From assembly GCF_000514775.1 (NCBI RefSeq), contig NZ_AZWO01000023.1, positions 138 through 64,137 on the forward strand: a stretch of DNA of 64,000 nucleotides, given 5' to 3'. This stretch comes from Salinispora pacifica CNR114. GTDB taxonomy: Bacteria > Actinomycetota > Actinomycetes > Mycobacteriales > Micromonosporaceae. The position numbers and the translations under genes were made by a program. Numbering within the stretch: position 1 is the stretch's first letter; the number at the start of each line of letters is the position of its first letter. The notes under the pieces were generated by a model. It was not told the origin of the DNA. It saw only the letters and a list, made by a program, of their open reading frames with translations, and did not search any database. Below are positions 8,048-17,996 of this stretch, piece by piece.

Positions 8048-9673
8048 ATGGGCGAGGCGGCTGGGCGACGGCCCGACAGCGGGAGCGTGGACCGCCTTCT
8101 GCTGGGCCTCGCCGTGGGCGTCGTGCTGGCCGTCGTGGTCTGGGGCGCCCTGGCACCCGATTCGGTCTCCCGTGCCGGTGGGTCCGGGCTGAGTTGGGTC
8201 ATCACCACGTTCGGCTGGTTGTTCGTCGTCGCGGCGAACGTCTTCCTGGTGCTGACCTTCGTGCTGGCGTTCTCCCGGTTCGGCACCATTCGGCTGGGGG
8301 CCGAGACCGAGCGGCCGGAGTTCACCACCCTGGCCTGGGTCGCCATGATGTTCAGCGCCGGCATGGGGATCGGCCTGGTTTTCTTCGCCGTGGCCGAGCC
8401 GATCCAGCACTACGCATCGCCGCCGCCGGCCACCGGAGCCGAGCCGGAGACCGGCGCCGCCGCCTCGGTCGCCATGCAGTTCACCCTCTTTCACTGGACG
8501 CTGCACCCCTGGGCGATCTACGCGGTGGTGGCGCTCGCCCTGGCGTACTCGACCTTCCGCAAGGGGCGGGAGAACCGGATCTCGGCGGTGTTTCGCCCGG
8601 TGCTCGGCTCTCAAGCCGACGGCACGGTCGGGCGGGTGATCGACCTGCTGTCGGTCTTCGCCACGGTCTTCGGCTCGGCGACCAGCCTCGGCCTCGGCGC
8701 ACTCCAGGTCACCGCGGGCCTGGACCGGGTCGCCGGGATCCCCAGCAGCAGGGCGGTGGAACTGGTCGTGATCGGGGCGTTGACCCTGGCCTTCGTCGTC
8801 TCGGCCTTCTCCGGGCTGCACCGGGGCATCAAGTGGCTGTCCACCACCAACGTGGTGCTGGCGGTGTTGCTGATGATCTTCGTCTTCGTGGTCGGCCCAA
8901 CCGTCTACATCCTTGAGCTGCTGCCCGCCTCGATTGGTGACTACCTCAGCAACCTGGTCTTCATGTCGACCCGCACCGGGGCCTTCTCCGAGTCGTCCTG
9001 GTTGGGCTCCTGGACGATCTTTTACTGGGCGTGGTGGATCTCCTGGGCGCCGTTCGTCGGGACCTTCATCGCCCGTATCTCCCGTGGCCGTACGGTGCGT
9101 CAGTTCCTGATCGGCGTGCTGCTGGTGCCCAGCGGGGCCAGTGTGGTCTGGTTCGCGGTGCTGGGTGGCAGCGCGCTGCGGGTACAGGCCACCGGCGCCG
9201 CGGACCTGGTCGCCGAGACCGCCGCCGGCACCGAGAACGCGCTCTTCGGGCTGCTTGAGGCGTTGCCGCTGGGCGTCCTGGCCAGCGTGCTGGCCATGGT
9301 GCTGGTGACGCTCTACTTCGTCACCAGCGCCGATTCCGCCTCTCTCGTGCTCGCGTCGCTGACCTCCCGAGGTGCGCTGCGCCCGCGCCAGGTGATCGTC
9401 ATCATCTGGGGTGTGCTCATCGGTGGAACCGCCGCGGTGCTGCTGCTGGCCGGCGGGCTGAGCGCACTCCAACAGGCGACGATCATGGTGGCGTTGCCGT
9501 TCGTGGTGGTGATGCTCGGCCTCGCCGTGTCGCTGGTCAAGGAGATGCGTGAAGATCCGGTGGTGCAGGCCCGCCCACCCCACCAGCACGGGCTGGCCGA
9601 GGCCCTCGACCGCGCTCGTTCGACCAGGGAGGAGGGCCGCCACACCCGCTCGACCAGGGAAGAGGAGGAGTAG
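8048..9673 (+). CDS. BCCT-family betaine/carnitine/choline transporter
   Basis: 541 residues from the ATG at 8048, chosen because GGAGG lies seven bases upstream; earlier TTG (7958) and ATG (8000) starts lack this. About 12 membrane segments are visible. The conserved BCCT block around TIFYWAWWISWAPFVGTFIARISRG carries the Trp-rich motif that lines the quaternary-ammonium site. Likely Na+- or H+-coupled uptake of glycine betaine or a related osmolyte. The C-terminal tail is charged, with two STREE-type repeats, as in osmosensing members. Inserted between dgt and dnaG. Confidence 0.93.
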   Translation: MGEAAGRRPDSGSVDRLLLGLAVGVVLAVVVWGALAPDSVSRAGGSGLSWVITTFGWLFVVAANVFLVLTFVLAFSRFGTIRLGAETERPEFTTLAWVAMMFSAGMGIGLVFFAVAEPIQHYASPPPATGAEPETGAAASVAMQFTLFHWTLHPWAIYAVVALALAYSTFRKGRENRISAVFRPVLGSQADGTVGRVIDLLSVFATVFGSATSLGLGALQVTAGLDRVAGIPSSRAVELVVIGALTLAFVVSAFSGLHRGIKWLSTTNVVLAVLLMIFVFVVGPTVYILELLPASIGDYLSNLVFMSTRTGAFSESSWLGSWTIFYWAWWISWAPFVGTFIARISRGRTVRQFLIGVLLVPSGASVVWFAVLGGSALRVQATGAADLVAETAAGTENALFGLLEALPLGVLASVLAMVLVTLYFVTSADSASLVLASLTSRGALRPRQVIVIIWGVLIGGTAAVLLLAGGLSALQQATIMVALPFVVVMLGLAVSLVKEMREDPVVQARPPHQHGLAEALDRARSTREEGRHTRSTREEEE

Positions 9674-9802
9674 ACCCCGCCCATCCTGGTCTCGCGCCGC
9701 GGAGTCCCGGTGGGGATTCGGTAGTGGTCGCCGTGCCCGCGTCCCCCGGCCACGGGGACGTCGGTCGGACAGGGCAGGATGTACGGCGAGGGGGTGGCGG
9801 AG

Positions 9803-11713
9803 ATGACGGGGCGGATCCGGGACGAGGACATCGCGTTGGTCCGCGAGCGCACCTCGATCTCGGAGATCATCTCCGAGACGGTCACCCTGCGGTCCGCTGG
9901 TGGCGGCAACCTCAAAGGGCTCTGTCCGTTCCACGACGAGAAGAGCCCGTCCTTCAACGTGTCACCAGCTCGTAACGTTTGGTATTGCTTCGGCTGTGGC
10001 GCGGGCGGGGACGCCATCAAGTTCCTGATGGATGCGGAGCACCTCAGCTTCGTCGAGTCCGTCGAGCGGTTGGCCGGCCGCGCCGGCCTGCAGCTTCGCT
10101 ACGTGGCCAACGACCACACCACCCCCCGGGCCCGGCCGCAGCAGGGGCAGAAGCAGCGGTTGATCGCCGCGCACGCCGCCGCGGTCGAGTTCTACCAGGC
10201 GCAGCTGACCACCGCCGGCGCCCGGCCGGCCCGCGAGTTCCTCGCCCAACGCGGGTTCGACAAGGCCGCCGCCGAGCGGTATGCCTGCGGCTTCGCGCCC
10301 GACGGGTGGGACCTGTTGACCCGTCACCTGCGCCAGCAGGGCTTCAGTCACGACGAGCTGGTTACCGCCGGGCTGTCCCGGCCGGCCCGGTCGGGCAGCC
10401 TGATCGACCGGTTCCGTCGCCGACTGCTCTGGCCCATTCGGGATCTGGCCGGTGACGTCGTCGGCTTCGGCGCCCGCAAGCTCTTTGACGACGACGACGG
10501 CCCGAAATATCTGAACACCCCCGAGACGCCGATCTACAAGAAGTCCCATGTCCTCTACGGCATCGACCAGGCCAAGCGGGAGATCGCCAAGCAGGGCAAG
10601 GTGGTCGTGGTCGAGGGCTACACCGACGTGATGGCCTGTCACCTGGCCGGGGTGCCGACCGCGGTGGCGACCTGTGGCACCGCTTTCGGCGGCGACCACA
10701 TCGGGGTGCTGCGCCGGCTACTGCTGGACACCGACGCCGTTGCCGGCGAGATCATCTTCACCTTCGACGGGGACGCGGCCGGGCAGAAGGCGGCGCTGCG
10801 CGCCTTCGACGACGATCAGCGCTTCGTCGGGCGCACCTTCATCGCGGTCAGCCCGGACGGCATGGACCCCTGTGAACTGCGGCTGGCCAAGGGGGAGCTG
10901 GCCGTTCGGGACCTGGTCGCGCGCCGTGAACCGCTGGTCGACTTCGCGCTGCGGCACGTGATCGGCCGGCACGACCTCGACACCGTCGACGGTCGGGTGG
11001 AGGCGATGCGCCGGGCGGCGCCGTTGGTCGCCAAAATCAAGGACCGGGAAAAGCGCCCAGAGTACGTCCGCAAGCTCGCCGGGGACCTCGGCATGGAGAT
11101 CGAGCCGGTACAGCGGGCCGTGCTGGCTGCCGCCCACGCCCCGGGCAGGGCCAACACCGCCTCCGGTAGGGCCAACACCGCCTCCGGTAGGGCCAACACC
11201 GCGCCCGGCGGGGCCCCGGCACCATCGCAGTCACCGGCGGAGAGCCCACAGGCGGCTGTCGAGCGGGAGGCGCTGAAGCTGGCCCTTCAGGCGCCGGTGC
11301 TCGCCGGGCCGATGTTCGACGCCGTGGAGGCCACGGAGTACCGCCATCCGTTGCATGTCGCGGTCCGGGCGGCGGTGGCGGCGGCCGGGGGAGCGGCGGC
11401 GGCCACCGGCGGTGCGGTCTGGATCGAGTCGGTCCGCCACGCCTGTGCGGATCTCGCCGCCCAGGCGCTCGTCGGTGAGCTGGCGGTCGAGCCGTTGCGA
11501 ATCGACGGGGAGCTCGATCCGCGCTACGTGTCGGTGACGATGGCCCGCCTCCAGTGGGGAGCGGTGACCGGCCGGATCCGGGAGCTCAAGTCGAGAATCC
11601 AGCGGATGAATCCGGTCAGCAACAAGGACGAGTACTTCGCCGCCTTCGGTGAGTTGCTGTCCCTTGAGCAGCATGCCCGGGCGTTGCGTGAGCAGGCCGC
11701 GGGTGGGCTGTGA
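9803..11713 (+). CDS. dnaG: DNA primase
   Basis: 636 residues from the ATG at 9803 (MTGRIRDEDIAL), matching the MAGRI-type start of actinobacterial primases; an in-frame ATG at 9779 is less likely. Domains in order: CHC2 zinc ribbon (CPFHDEKSPSF, then CFGCG), the RNA-polymerase/TOPRIM core (VVVEGYTDVMA with the acidic Glu, FDGDAAG), and a C-terminal helicase-interacting domain after a linker with three GRANTA(S/P) repeats. It makes RNA primers at the replication fork. A small conserved gene follows after 48 bases. Confidence 0.97.
   Translation: MTGRIRDEDIALVRERTSISEIISETVTLRSAGGGNLKGLCPFHDEKSPSFNVSPARNVWYCFGCGAGGDAIKFLMDAEHLSFVESVERLAGRAGLQLRYVANDHTTPRARPQQGQKQRLIAAHAAAVEFYQAQLTTAGARPAREFLAQRGFDKAAAERYACGFAPDGWDLLTRHLRQQGFSHDELVTAGLSRPARSGSLIDRFRRRLLWPIRDLAGDVVGFGARKLFDDDDGPKYLNTPETPIYKKSHVLYGIDQAKREIAKQGKVVVVEGYTDVMACHLAGVPTAVATCGTAFGGDHIGVLRRLLLDTDAVAGEIIFTFDGDAAGQKAALRAFDDDQRFVGRTFIAVSPDGMDPCELRLAKGELAVRDLVARREPLVDFALRHVIGRHDLDTVDGRVEAMRRAAPLVAKIKDREKRPEYVRKLAGDLGMEIEPVQRAVLAAAHAPGRANTASGRANTASGRANTAPGGAPAPSQSPAESPQAAVEREALKLALQAPVLAGPMFDAVEATEYRHPLHVAVRAAVAAAGGAAAATGGAVWIESVRHACADLAAQALVGELAVEPLRIDGELDPRYVSVTMARLQWGAVTGRIRELKSRIQRMNPVSNKDEYFAAFGELLSLEQHARALREQAAGGL
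11144..11206 (+). repeat. Three 21-bp tandem repeats in the dnaG linker
   Basis: Copies at 11144-11164, 11165-11185 and 11186-11206 encode GRANTAS, GRANTAS, GRANTAP. They lie exactly at the junction of the catalytic core and the C-terminal domain, so they lengthen a flexible linker without touching folded parts. Confidence 0.95.
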
Positions 11714-11761
11714 GGCCGACCGCCGGCAGGTGCGGGGCCGGTAGCCATGGGAGGGTGCTAG

Positions 11762-12298
11762 ATGGGGTTGTTCCGCCGCCGGCCGAAACTGTCGCCGGCA
11801 GACCGTCCACCACTCGTCGCCGGGGAACGGGTGCTCGCCTGGGCCGCCGCCGGTGGTTGCGCGGAGGGCACCGTACTGGTCGCCACCAACCTTGGGCTCT
11901 GGCTACCCCGGCGGGCGGAACGGCTGGGCTGGCACGACATCCTTCGGGCGGTCTGGTCTGGGCAGGAGTTGGTGGTCACCGCCGCTGAGCCCGTGGTCGA
12001 GCGGGACGGCTACCTGGTGGTGGCCGACCGCCCCACCGAGGCCTACCCGTTGCCGGATCCGGGAGAGCTCCCGCACCAGGTGCGGGAACGGGTGACCCGC
12101 TCGGTGGCGTACACCGAGGCGTACTCGGTGCCCGGCGGCGAGGGCCGGGTGGTCGCCCGGCGGGTCCCGGGCGTTGACGGGCTGACCTGGACGGTCCGGT
12201 ACGAGCCGGGCACCCCGGTCGACGATCCCGCGGTCCGTGCGGAGACCGAGCGCCTGGTCGCCGCGGCCCGCGTCGCGACCACCGCCCCGGAGGCGTGA
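11762..12298 (+). CDS. Conserved hypothetical protein downstream of dnaG
   Basis: 178 residues, no recognised catalytic motif. It starts with a short basic head (MGLFRRRPKLSP) then a compact alternating-strand region (GERVLAWAAAGGCAEGTVLVATNLGLWLP, quoted in parts: GERVLAWAA, GTVLVATNLGLW), which looks like a PH-like or beta-rich fold of the kind that opens with a 'converts to default / tells how a value is used' pattern; this is only a resemblance. GGGAGG precedes the ATG by about eight bases. Forty-eight bases separate it from dnaG, so co-transcription is likely. No signal peptide or membrane segment. Confidence 0.75.
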   Translation: MGLFRRRPKLSPADRPPLVAGERVLAWAAAGGCAEGTVLVATNLGLWLPRRAERLGWHDILRAVWSGQELVVTAAEPVVERDGYLVVADRPTEAYPLPDPGELPHQVRERVTRSVAYTEAYSVPGGEGRVVARRVPGVDGLTWTVRYEPGTPVDDPAVRAETERLVAAARVATTAPEA

Positions 12299-12433
12299 CA
12301 ACGCGGCCAGGGGCGGCGGGGCCATGACAACGCGGCGATGGGCGGCGGAGGCGGTCGACCGCCGCGAGTTTGGACCGGTCGGCTGGGTGAAAACCCGGTG
12401 AGGAGTGTCGGACCGGGTGGCTAGGGTCAGGGG

Positions 12434-13366
<933 letters not shown>

Positions 13367-13417
13367 GGCCGCGAGGAGCCGGGCCGGAAGAGGCCCGGGT
13401 GGATGGGGAGCGAAGGC

Positions 13418-14218
13418 ATGACACAACTCGCGGCCAAGCGGGCCCGGCCCGGCCCGGCCCGCGCGCCGGCGTTGGCGGTGCTGCAATACCACCTGGTCGG
13501 TTACCGGCGCACCTGGCGGGGCGGGGTGCTCTCGTCGTTCCTGCTCCCCACGCTGACCGTGCTCGGCTTCGGCGTGGGCGTCGGGGCCTTCATCGACCAG
13601 GGGGTCGACGGTGTCTCCTATCTGGAGTGGATCGTCGGAGGACTGCTCGCGTCAACCGCGTTGCAGGTGGCGATCGCCGAGTCCACCTGGCCGGTCTACA
13701 GCAGCCTCCAGTGGACCAAAGTCTACTTCGCCCAGTATGCGGCACCGCTGCGGGTAACGGACATCATGGCTGGTCAGCTGGCGTTCGTGCTGTTCCGGGT
13801 GCTGACCTCGGCCGCGGCGTTTCTGCTGGTGACCGGGGTGTTGGGGGCCCTGCGCTCGCCGTGGGCGGTGCTGGCGCTACCGGTGGCGGCGCTGCTCGGC
13901 CTGGCCGTTGCCGCGCCCACCTTCGCGTACGCGGCAACGGCTTCCAGCGACAGCTGGCTCGCCTTGTTGTTCCGGTTCGCGGTGATCCCGATGACGCTCT
14001 TCGCCGGGGTCTTCTTCCCGGTCGAGTCGCTGCCGGTGGGGCTGCGTTGGCTGGCGTACGTCACCCCGCTCTGGCACGCGGTTGACCTGAGCCGGGCGGC
14101 CACGCTCGGCGCTGCGCCGGTCTGGTCGGTCACCGGCCATCTGCTCTACCTCGCCGCCTGGGCGGCCGGTGGGTGGCTGCTCGCTCACCGTGCCCTGCGC
14201 CGCCGGCTCGTCGTCTAG
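13418..14218 (+). CDS. ABC-2 type exporter permease, first subunit
   Basis: 266 residues from the ATG at 13418 (GGAG eight bases upstream; the ATG at 13403 lacks a site). About six membrane segments and the ABC-2 signature near VTPLWHAVDLSRAATLG. It follows the ATPase by 51 bases and pairs with the next permease as a heterodimeric channel. Sequence between helices gives no hint of substrate. Confidence 0.9.
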   Translation: MTQLAAKRARPGPARAPALAVLQYHLVGYRRTWRGGVLSSFLLPTLTVLGFGVGVGAFIDQGVDGVSYLEWIVGGLLASTALQVAIAESTWPVYSSLQWTKVYFAQYAAPLRVTDIMAGQLAFVLFRVLTSAAAFLLVTGVLGALRSPWAVLALPVAALLGLAVAAPTFAYAATASSDSWLALLFRFAVIPMTLFAGVFFPVESLPVGLRWLAYVTPLWHAVDLSRAATLGAAPVWSVTGHLLYLAAWAAGGWLLAHRALRRRLVV

Positions 14219-14230
14219 GAAAGGGGTGTC

Positions 14231-15040
14231 ATGGTCGCTCTGGTGTTGCCCCGGCTGATGGATGTCTCGGCGGCGTCGCGCCGGTCGGCCTCGGTGGCCG
14301 AACGGAACGTCTCGGCCCTGAAGTCGATCTACTGGCTGCTGTTGGTCTCCGGCTTCGTCGAGCCGCTGCTCTACCTCTTCTCCATCGGGGTCGGGGTGGG
14401 GGCGCTGGTCGGTGACCTGACGCTGCCCGGCGGAGCCGTCGTCAGCTACGCGGCGTTCGTCGCGCCCGCGATGCTCGCCTCGTCGGCGATGACCGGGTCG
14501 TTCGCGGAGACCACCTTCAACTTCTTCGGCAAGATGAAGTACATGAAGCTGTACGACGGGGTGATCGCCACCCCGGTGCAGCCGTTCGAGATCGCCCTCG
14601 GTGAGCTGACCTGGGCGATGATCCGGGGTAGCGCCTACTCCGGTGCGTTCCTCGTGGTGATGGTCGTGATGGATCTGACCACCGCCGCCCGGGCGGCGGT
14701 CGCCTTCCCGGCGGCGGTGCTGGTCGGTTTCACGTTCGGGGCGATCGGCATGACGATCGCCACCTTCATGCGGAGCTGGCAGGACTTCGACGTGTTGGCG
14801 TCGGCGCAGTTCGTGCTCTTCCTCTTCTCCGGCACGTTCATCCCGGCGCAGGCCTACCCGACGCTGCTGCGCTGGCTGGTCGAGGTAACTCCGCTCTACC
14901 GCGCGGTGCACCTGATCCGGGGGATCACCGTCGGCAGCAGTGGCTGGACGTGGCTGCTCGACATCGGATACCTGCTGGTGGTCCTGGCCATTGGCCTCTT
15001 TATCGCATCCCGCCGGATGAGTCGGTTGCTCTACCGGTAA
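14231..15040 (+). CDS. ABC-2 type exporter permease, second subunit
   Basis: 269 residues, six predicted membrane segments, and the conserved ABC-2 end motif VTPLYRAVHLIRGITVG. AAAGGGG precedes the ATG by five to six bases, and only 12 bases separate it from the first permease. NodJ/DrrB-like. Its last 41 bases overlap the 3' end of the convergent YtxH-like gene on the other strand. Confidence 0.9.
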   Translation: MVALVLPRLMDVSAASRRSASVAERNVSALKSIYWLLLVSGFVEPLLYLFSIGVGVGALVGDLTLPGGAVVSYAAFVAPAMLASSAMTGSFAETTFNFFGKMKYMKLYDGVIATPVQPFEIALGELTWAMIRGSAYSGAFLVVMVVMDLTTAARAAVAFPAAVLVGFTFGAIGMTIATFMRSWQDFDVLASAQFVLFLFSGTFIPAQAYPTLLRWLVEVTPLYRAVHLIRGITVGSSGWTWLLDIGYLLVVLAIGLFIASRRMSRLLYR

Positions 15041-15320
15041 CCGGCGTGCCGGCGAAGGGGTCGTCGGCGGCGGCCGGGCTCCGTCGCTGGCCGTTGCCGC
15101 TGAAGGTTTCGCCCAGCTTGGACTGACCGAGTTTGTCGCGGCTCTCGCTGTAGAACCGGTTCGCCTGTGCCTGTGCCACCCCCGCCGCCTCCTGGACGGT
15201 GGGGTGGTCGACGATCTTTCGCCCCCACACCACCAGTTCCTCGTACGCTTCTCGGCCGGCGCGGGCGCCCAGGACGAATCCCACCGCCATCCCGCCAAGG
15301 AACATGATCTTTCCGCGCAT
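15000..15320 (-). CDS. YtxH-like small membrane-anchored protein
   Basis: 106 residues from the ATG at 15320, chosen for the strong GGAAGGAGG Shine-Dalgarno just upstream. The N-terminus MRGKIMFLGGMAVGFVLGAR is one membrane segment with a glycine-rich face, followed by a charged amphipathic helix (REAYEELVVWGRKI, then AQAQANRFYSES), the usual YtxH/DUF layout of actinobacterial envelope-associated proteins. Function unknown. Convergent with, and overlapping, the ABC permease gene by 41 bases. Confidence 0.8.
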   Translation of the reverse strand: MRGKIMFLGGMAVGFVLGARAGREAYEELVVWGRKIVDHPTVQEAAGVAQAQANRFYSESRDKLGQSKLGETFSGNGQRRSPAAADDPFAGTPVTGRATDSSGGMR

Positions 15321-15548
15321 GGCGCCTCCTTCCGTACTTAACGTGCTAACTCCCCATCCTGCTCCCCGCGCTGACCTCCGGGTGCCCTGACACCGATTTA
15401 TCTGGGCACATCCGGAATATTGGGTGGGAACGCTCGCGGTAGCACCCGGAACGGTGCGGTAACCCCCTCGACTGGGGCCGCCGGTAGTCCTGTACTCTTG
15501 TCCCGTCGCACGGCGAACCGGAGCTCCGGAGGCCGGGCGACGGCACGA

Positions 15549-15621
15549 TCCCCCGTAGCTCAATTGGCAGAGCAGCCGGCTGTTAACCGGCAGGTTTTTG
15601 GTTCGAGTCCAAACGGGGGAG
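15549..15621 (+). tRNA. tRNA-Asn (GTT)
   Basis: 73 nt cloverleaf. Acceptor arms TCCCCCG and CGGGGGA pair fully with discriminator G; D-loop AGCTCAATTGGCAGAGC; anticodon loop CTGTTAA gives GTT; T-arm GGTTCGAGTCC. CCA is not encoded. A possible -10 (TACTCT) lies at 15493-15498 with only a weak -35. Confidence 0.97.
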
Positions 15622-15635
15622 CTCCCTCCCCATCA

Positions 15636-15667
15636 AGCCCACCGACCCAGGTCGGTGGGCTTTCTTC
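15636..15667 (+). terminator. Rho-independent terminator after tRNA-Asn
   Basis: Perfect 11-bp stem AGCCCACCGAC / GTCGGTGGGCT with CCAG loop, followed by TTCTTC, 15 bases after the tRNA. Confidence 0.9.
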
Positions 15668-15794
15668 ACTTTGGCGCCCCTCCCGTGCCGGTGGGCTTCC
15701 GGTGCCTTCGGCACCCGGTCCGTCGGTCCGGCACGTCACCCCACAGTGGCCCTTACCGGTGGTTCCGGGACCGAAACCGGCGCCGGAGGGCAGG

Positions 15795-17996
15795 ATGGGA
15801 GACGTTGACCAAGATCCCCAACGCGTCGGACGGCGCATCGGGTGGGTGCGGATGTCCGGGAAAGGTGCCGCGGGCCGGGGCACGCTGGTCGCCCTGCTCA
15901 TCGCGCTCGCCTGGCTGGTGGTCGGCGGCCTCGCCGGGCCGTACACCGGAAGGCTCAGTGAGGTCAGCACCAACGACAACGCCGCCTTCCTCCCCACCGG
16001 GGCCGAGGCGACCCGGGCCCAGGACCTCTCCGAACTCTTCGTGGACCAACCGACCACCCCGGCACTCATCGTCTACGAACGCACCAGCGGCATCACCGAC
16101 GCCGACCAGCAGCAGATCGCCACCGACACCGCCGAGATCGCCGACCTGCCCGGTGTGGTCGGCCCGCTGCCGCCGCCGATCCCCAGCGCGGACGGGCAGG
16201 CGGTCCAGCTGATCGTCCCCGTCGACGACGAGCGGGGCGAGGAGATCGCCACCGTCGTGGCGGAGCTGCGCACCATCGTCGATACGGATCGAGACGGGCT
16301 CACCGTCAACGTCACCGGGCCCGCCGGCCTGCTCGCCGACCTGATCGATGTCTTCTCGGAGATCGACGGCACGCTGCTGCTGGTCACCCTCTGCGTAGTG
16401 CTCCTCATCCTGCTGGTCGTCTACCGCAGCCCGGTGCTCTGGATCTTCCCGCTACTCGCCGCCGGGATGGCCTTCTCGCTGGCCACGGCGATCGTCTACC
16501 GGCTCGCCGAGGCCGACATCCTGACCCTCGACGGGCAGGCGCAGGGCATCCTCACCGTGCTGGTCTTCGGCGCCGGCACCGACTATGCCCTGCTCCTGAT
16601 CGCCCGGTACCGGGAGGAGCTACACCGGCACGGCAAGCCGGCCGCCGCCATGCTGGCGGCCTGGCGCGGCGCCGCCCCGGCGATCGCCGCCTCCGCCGGC
16701 ACCACCATCGCCAGCCTGCTCTGCCTGCTGCTGTCCAGCCTGAGCTCCAACCAGGCACTCGGGCCGGTCGCCGCCATCGGCATCGGCGCCACCCTGCTGG
16801 TGATGCTCACCCTCCTACCCGCGCTGCTCGTGCTCGGCGGAGGCCGGGTGTTCTGGCCGCGCCAGCCGCGACTCGACCACGCCGAGCCGCAGACCGAACA
16901 TGGGATCTGGGGTCGCGTCGCGGGGTTCGTAGCCCGCCGGTCCCGACCGGTGTGGCTGGTCACCGCCTTCGCGCTGGCCGCGCTCGCCCTCGGCCTCACC
17001 CAGCTGAACGTGACCACCCTGGGTGAGAGTGACCTGTTTACCGAAGAGACGGACTCGGTCACGGGCCAGGAAACGATCGCCCGCCACTACCCGGCCGGCA
17101 CCGGTAGCCCCGCCGTCATCTTCACCCGCCAGGAGACCGCCGAGCAGGTCGCCGCCGTGGCCCAGGAGACGCCCGGTGTCGTTGCGGTGCGACCGGTCAC
17201 CGACCGTCCCGGCGCCGGTCCAGGCTCGGACTCGGACGGCGGTGCACCACCGACCGAGCCGCCGAAAGTCGTCAACGGCATCGTGCAGCTCGAGGCAACC
17301 CTCGCCGACGCACCCGACTCCGACGGCGCCGAAGAGACCATTCGCGAGCTACGGGTGGCGGTCCACGCCGTACCCGCCGCCGGCGCGGTCGTCGGCGGCC
17401 TAACCGCGATCAACATCGACACCGCTGACGCCTCCACCCGGGACCGCAACGTCATCATCCCGGTGGTCCTCGGTGTCATCGCCGTCATCCTGGCGCTGCT
17501 GCTGCGCGCCCTGCTCGCCCCGCTGCTGCTCGTCGCCACCGTGCTGCTCTCGTACGGTGCCACGCTGGGCCTCTGCGCGCTGATCTTCAGGTACCTCTTC
17601 GACTTCCCCGGTGTGGACGCCTCCTTCCCGCTGTTCGCCTTCGTCTTCCTGGTCGCCCTCGGCATCGACTACAACATCTTCCTGATGAGCCGGATCCGGC
17701 AGGAAGCAGTGCAGCGGGGTACCCGCTCCGGTGTGCTGTACGGGCTCGTCGTCACCGGCGGCGTCATCACCTCCGCTGGCATCGTGCTCGCCGCGACGTT
17801 CAGCGCACTGGCCGTACTCCCGCTGGTGGTGCTCATCGAACTGGGGGTGGCGGTCGCCGTGGGCGTCCTGATCGACACGATCGTCGTCCGTTCGCTGCTG
17901 GTGCCCGCCCTCGCGTACGACATCGGGTCGAAGATCTGGTGGCCGAGCCGGCTGGCCCGGACCAACGGCGGGCGGGAGGCGCGCGATGTCGGTTGA
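15795..17996 (+). CDS. MMPL-family (RND) membrane transporter
   Basis: 733 residues from the ATG at 15795 (GGAGGGCAGG upstream). The open frame continues upstream through the tRNA and is not coding there. Two repeats, each with one helix, a large extracytoplasmic loop and five helices, make about 12 membrane segments. The Asp-Tyr proton-relay pairs of MmpL proteins are visible (GAGTDYALLLIARYRE and LGIDYNIFLMSRIR). Probably proton-driven export of a lipid or hydrophobic compound. The next gene overlaps by 11 bases, so the two are translationally linked. Confidence 0.93.
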   Translation: MGDVDQDPQRVGRRIGWVRMSGKGAAGRGTLVALLIALAWLVVGGLAGPYTGRLSEVSTNDNAAFLPTGAEATRAQDLSELFVDQPTTPALIVYERTSGITDADQQQIATDTAEIADLPGVVGPLPPPIPSADGQAVQLIVPVDDERGEEIATVVAELRTIVDTDRDGLTVNVTGPAGLLADLIDVFSEIDGTLLLVTLCVVLLILLVVYRSPVLWIFPLLAAGMAFSLATAIVYRLAEADILTLDGQAQGILTVLVFGAGTDYALLLIARYREELHRHGKPAAAMLAAWRGAAPAIAASAGTTIASLLCLLLSSLSSNQALGPVAAIGIGATLLVMLTLLPALLVLGGGRVFWPRQPRLDHAEPQTEHGIWGRVAGFVARRSRPVWLVTAFALAALALGLTQLNVTTLGESDLFTEETDSVTGQETIARHYPAGTGSPAVIFTRQETAEQVAAVAQETPGVVAVRPVTDRPGAGPGSDSDGGAPPTEPPKVVNGIVQLEATLADAPDSDGAEETIRELRVAVHAVPAAGAVVGGLTAINIDTADASTRDRNVIIPVVLGVIAVILALLLRALLAPLLLVATVLLSYGATLGLCALIFRYLFDFPGVDASFPLFAFVFLVALGIDYNIFLMSRIRQEAVQRGTRSGVLYGLVVTGGVITSAGIVLAATFSALAVLPLVVLIELGVAVAVGVLIDTIVVRSLLVPALAYDIGSKIWWPSRLARTNGGREARDVG

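Noticed and set aside
7457-9934. 825-codon minus-strand open frame
   Set aside because: It is the antisense of the siderophore reductase and BCCT genes; its Gln/His/Arg-rich product is the usual GC shadow.
13877-15298. 473-codon minus-strand open frame
   Set aside because: Antisense of the two ABC permeases; only the YtxH-like gene at 15000-15320 in another frame is real there.
15420-15794. N-terminal extension of the MMPL gene
   Set aside because: The frame passes through tRNA-Asn and its terminator; the ATG at 15795 has a ribosome site.
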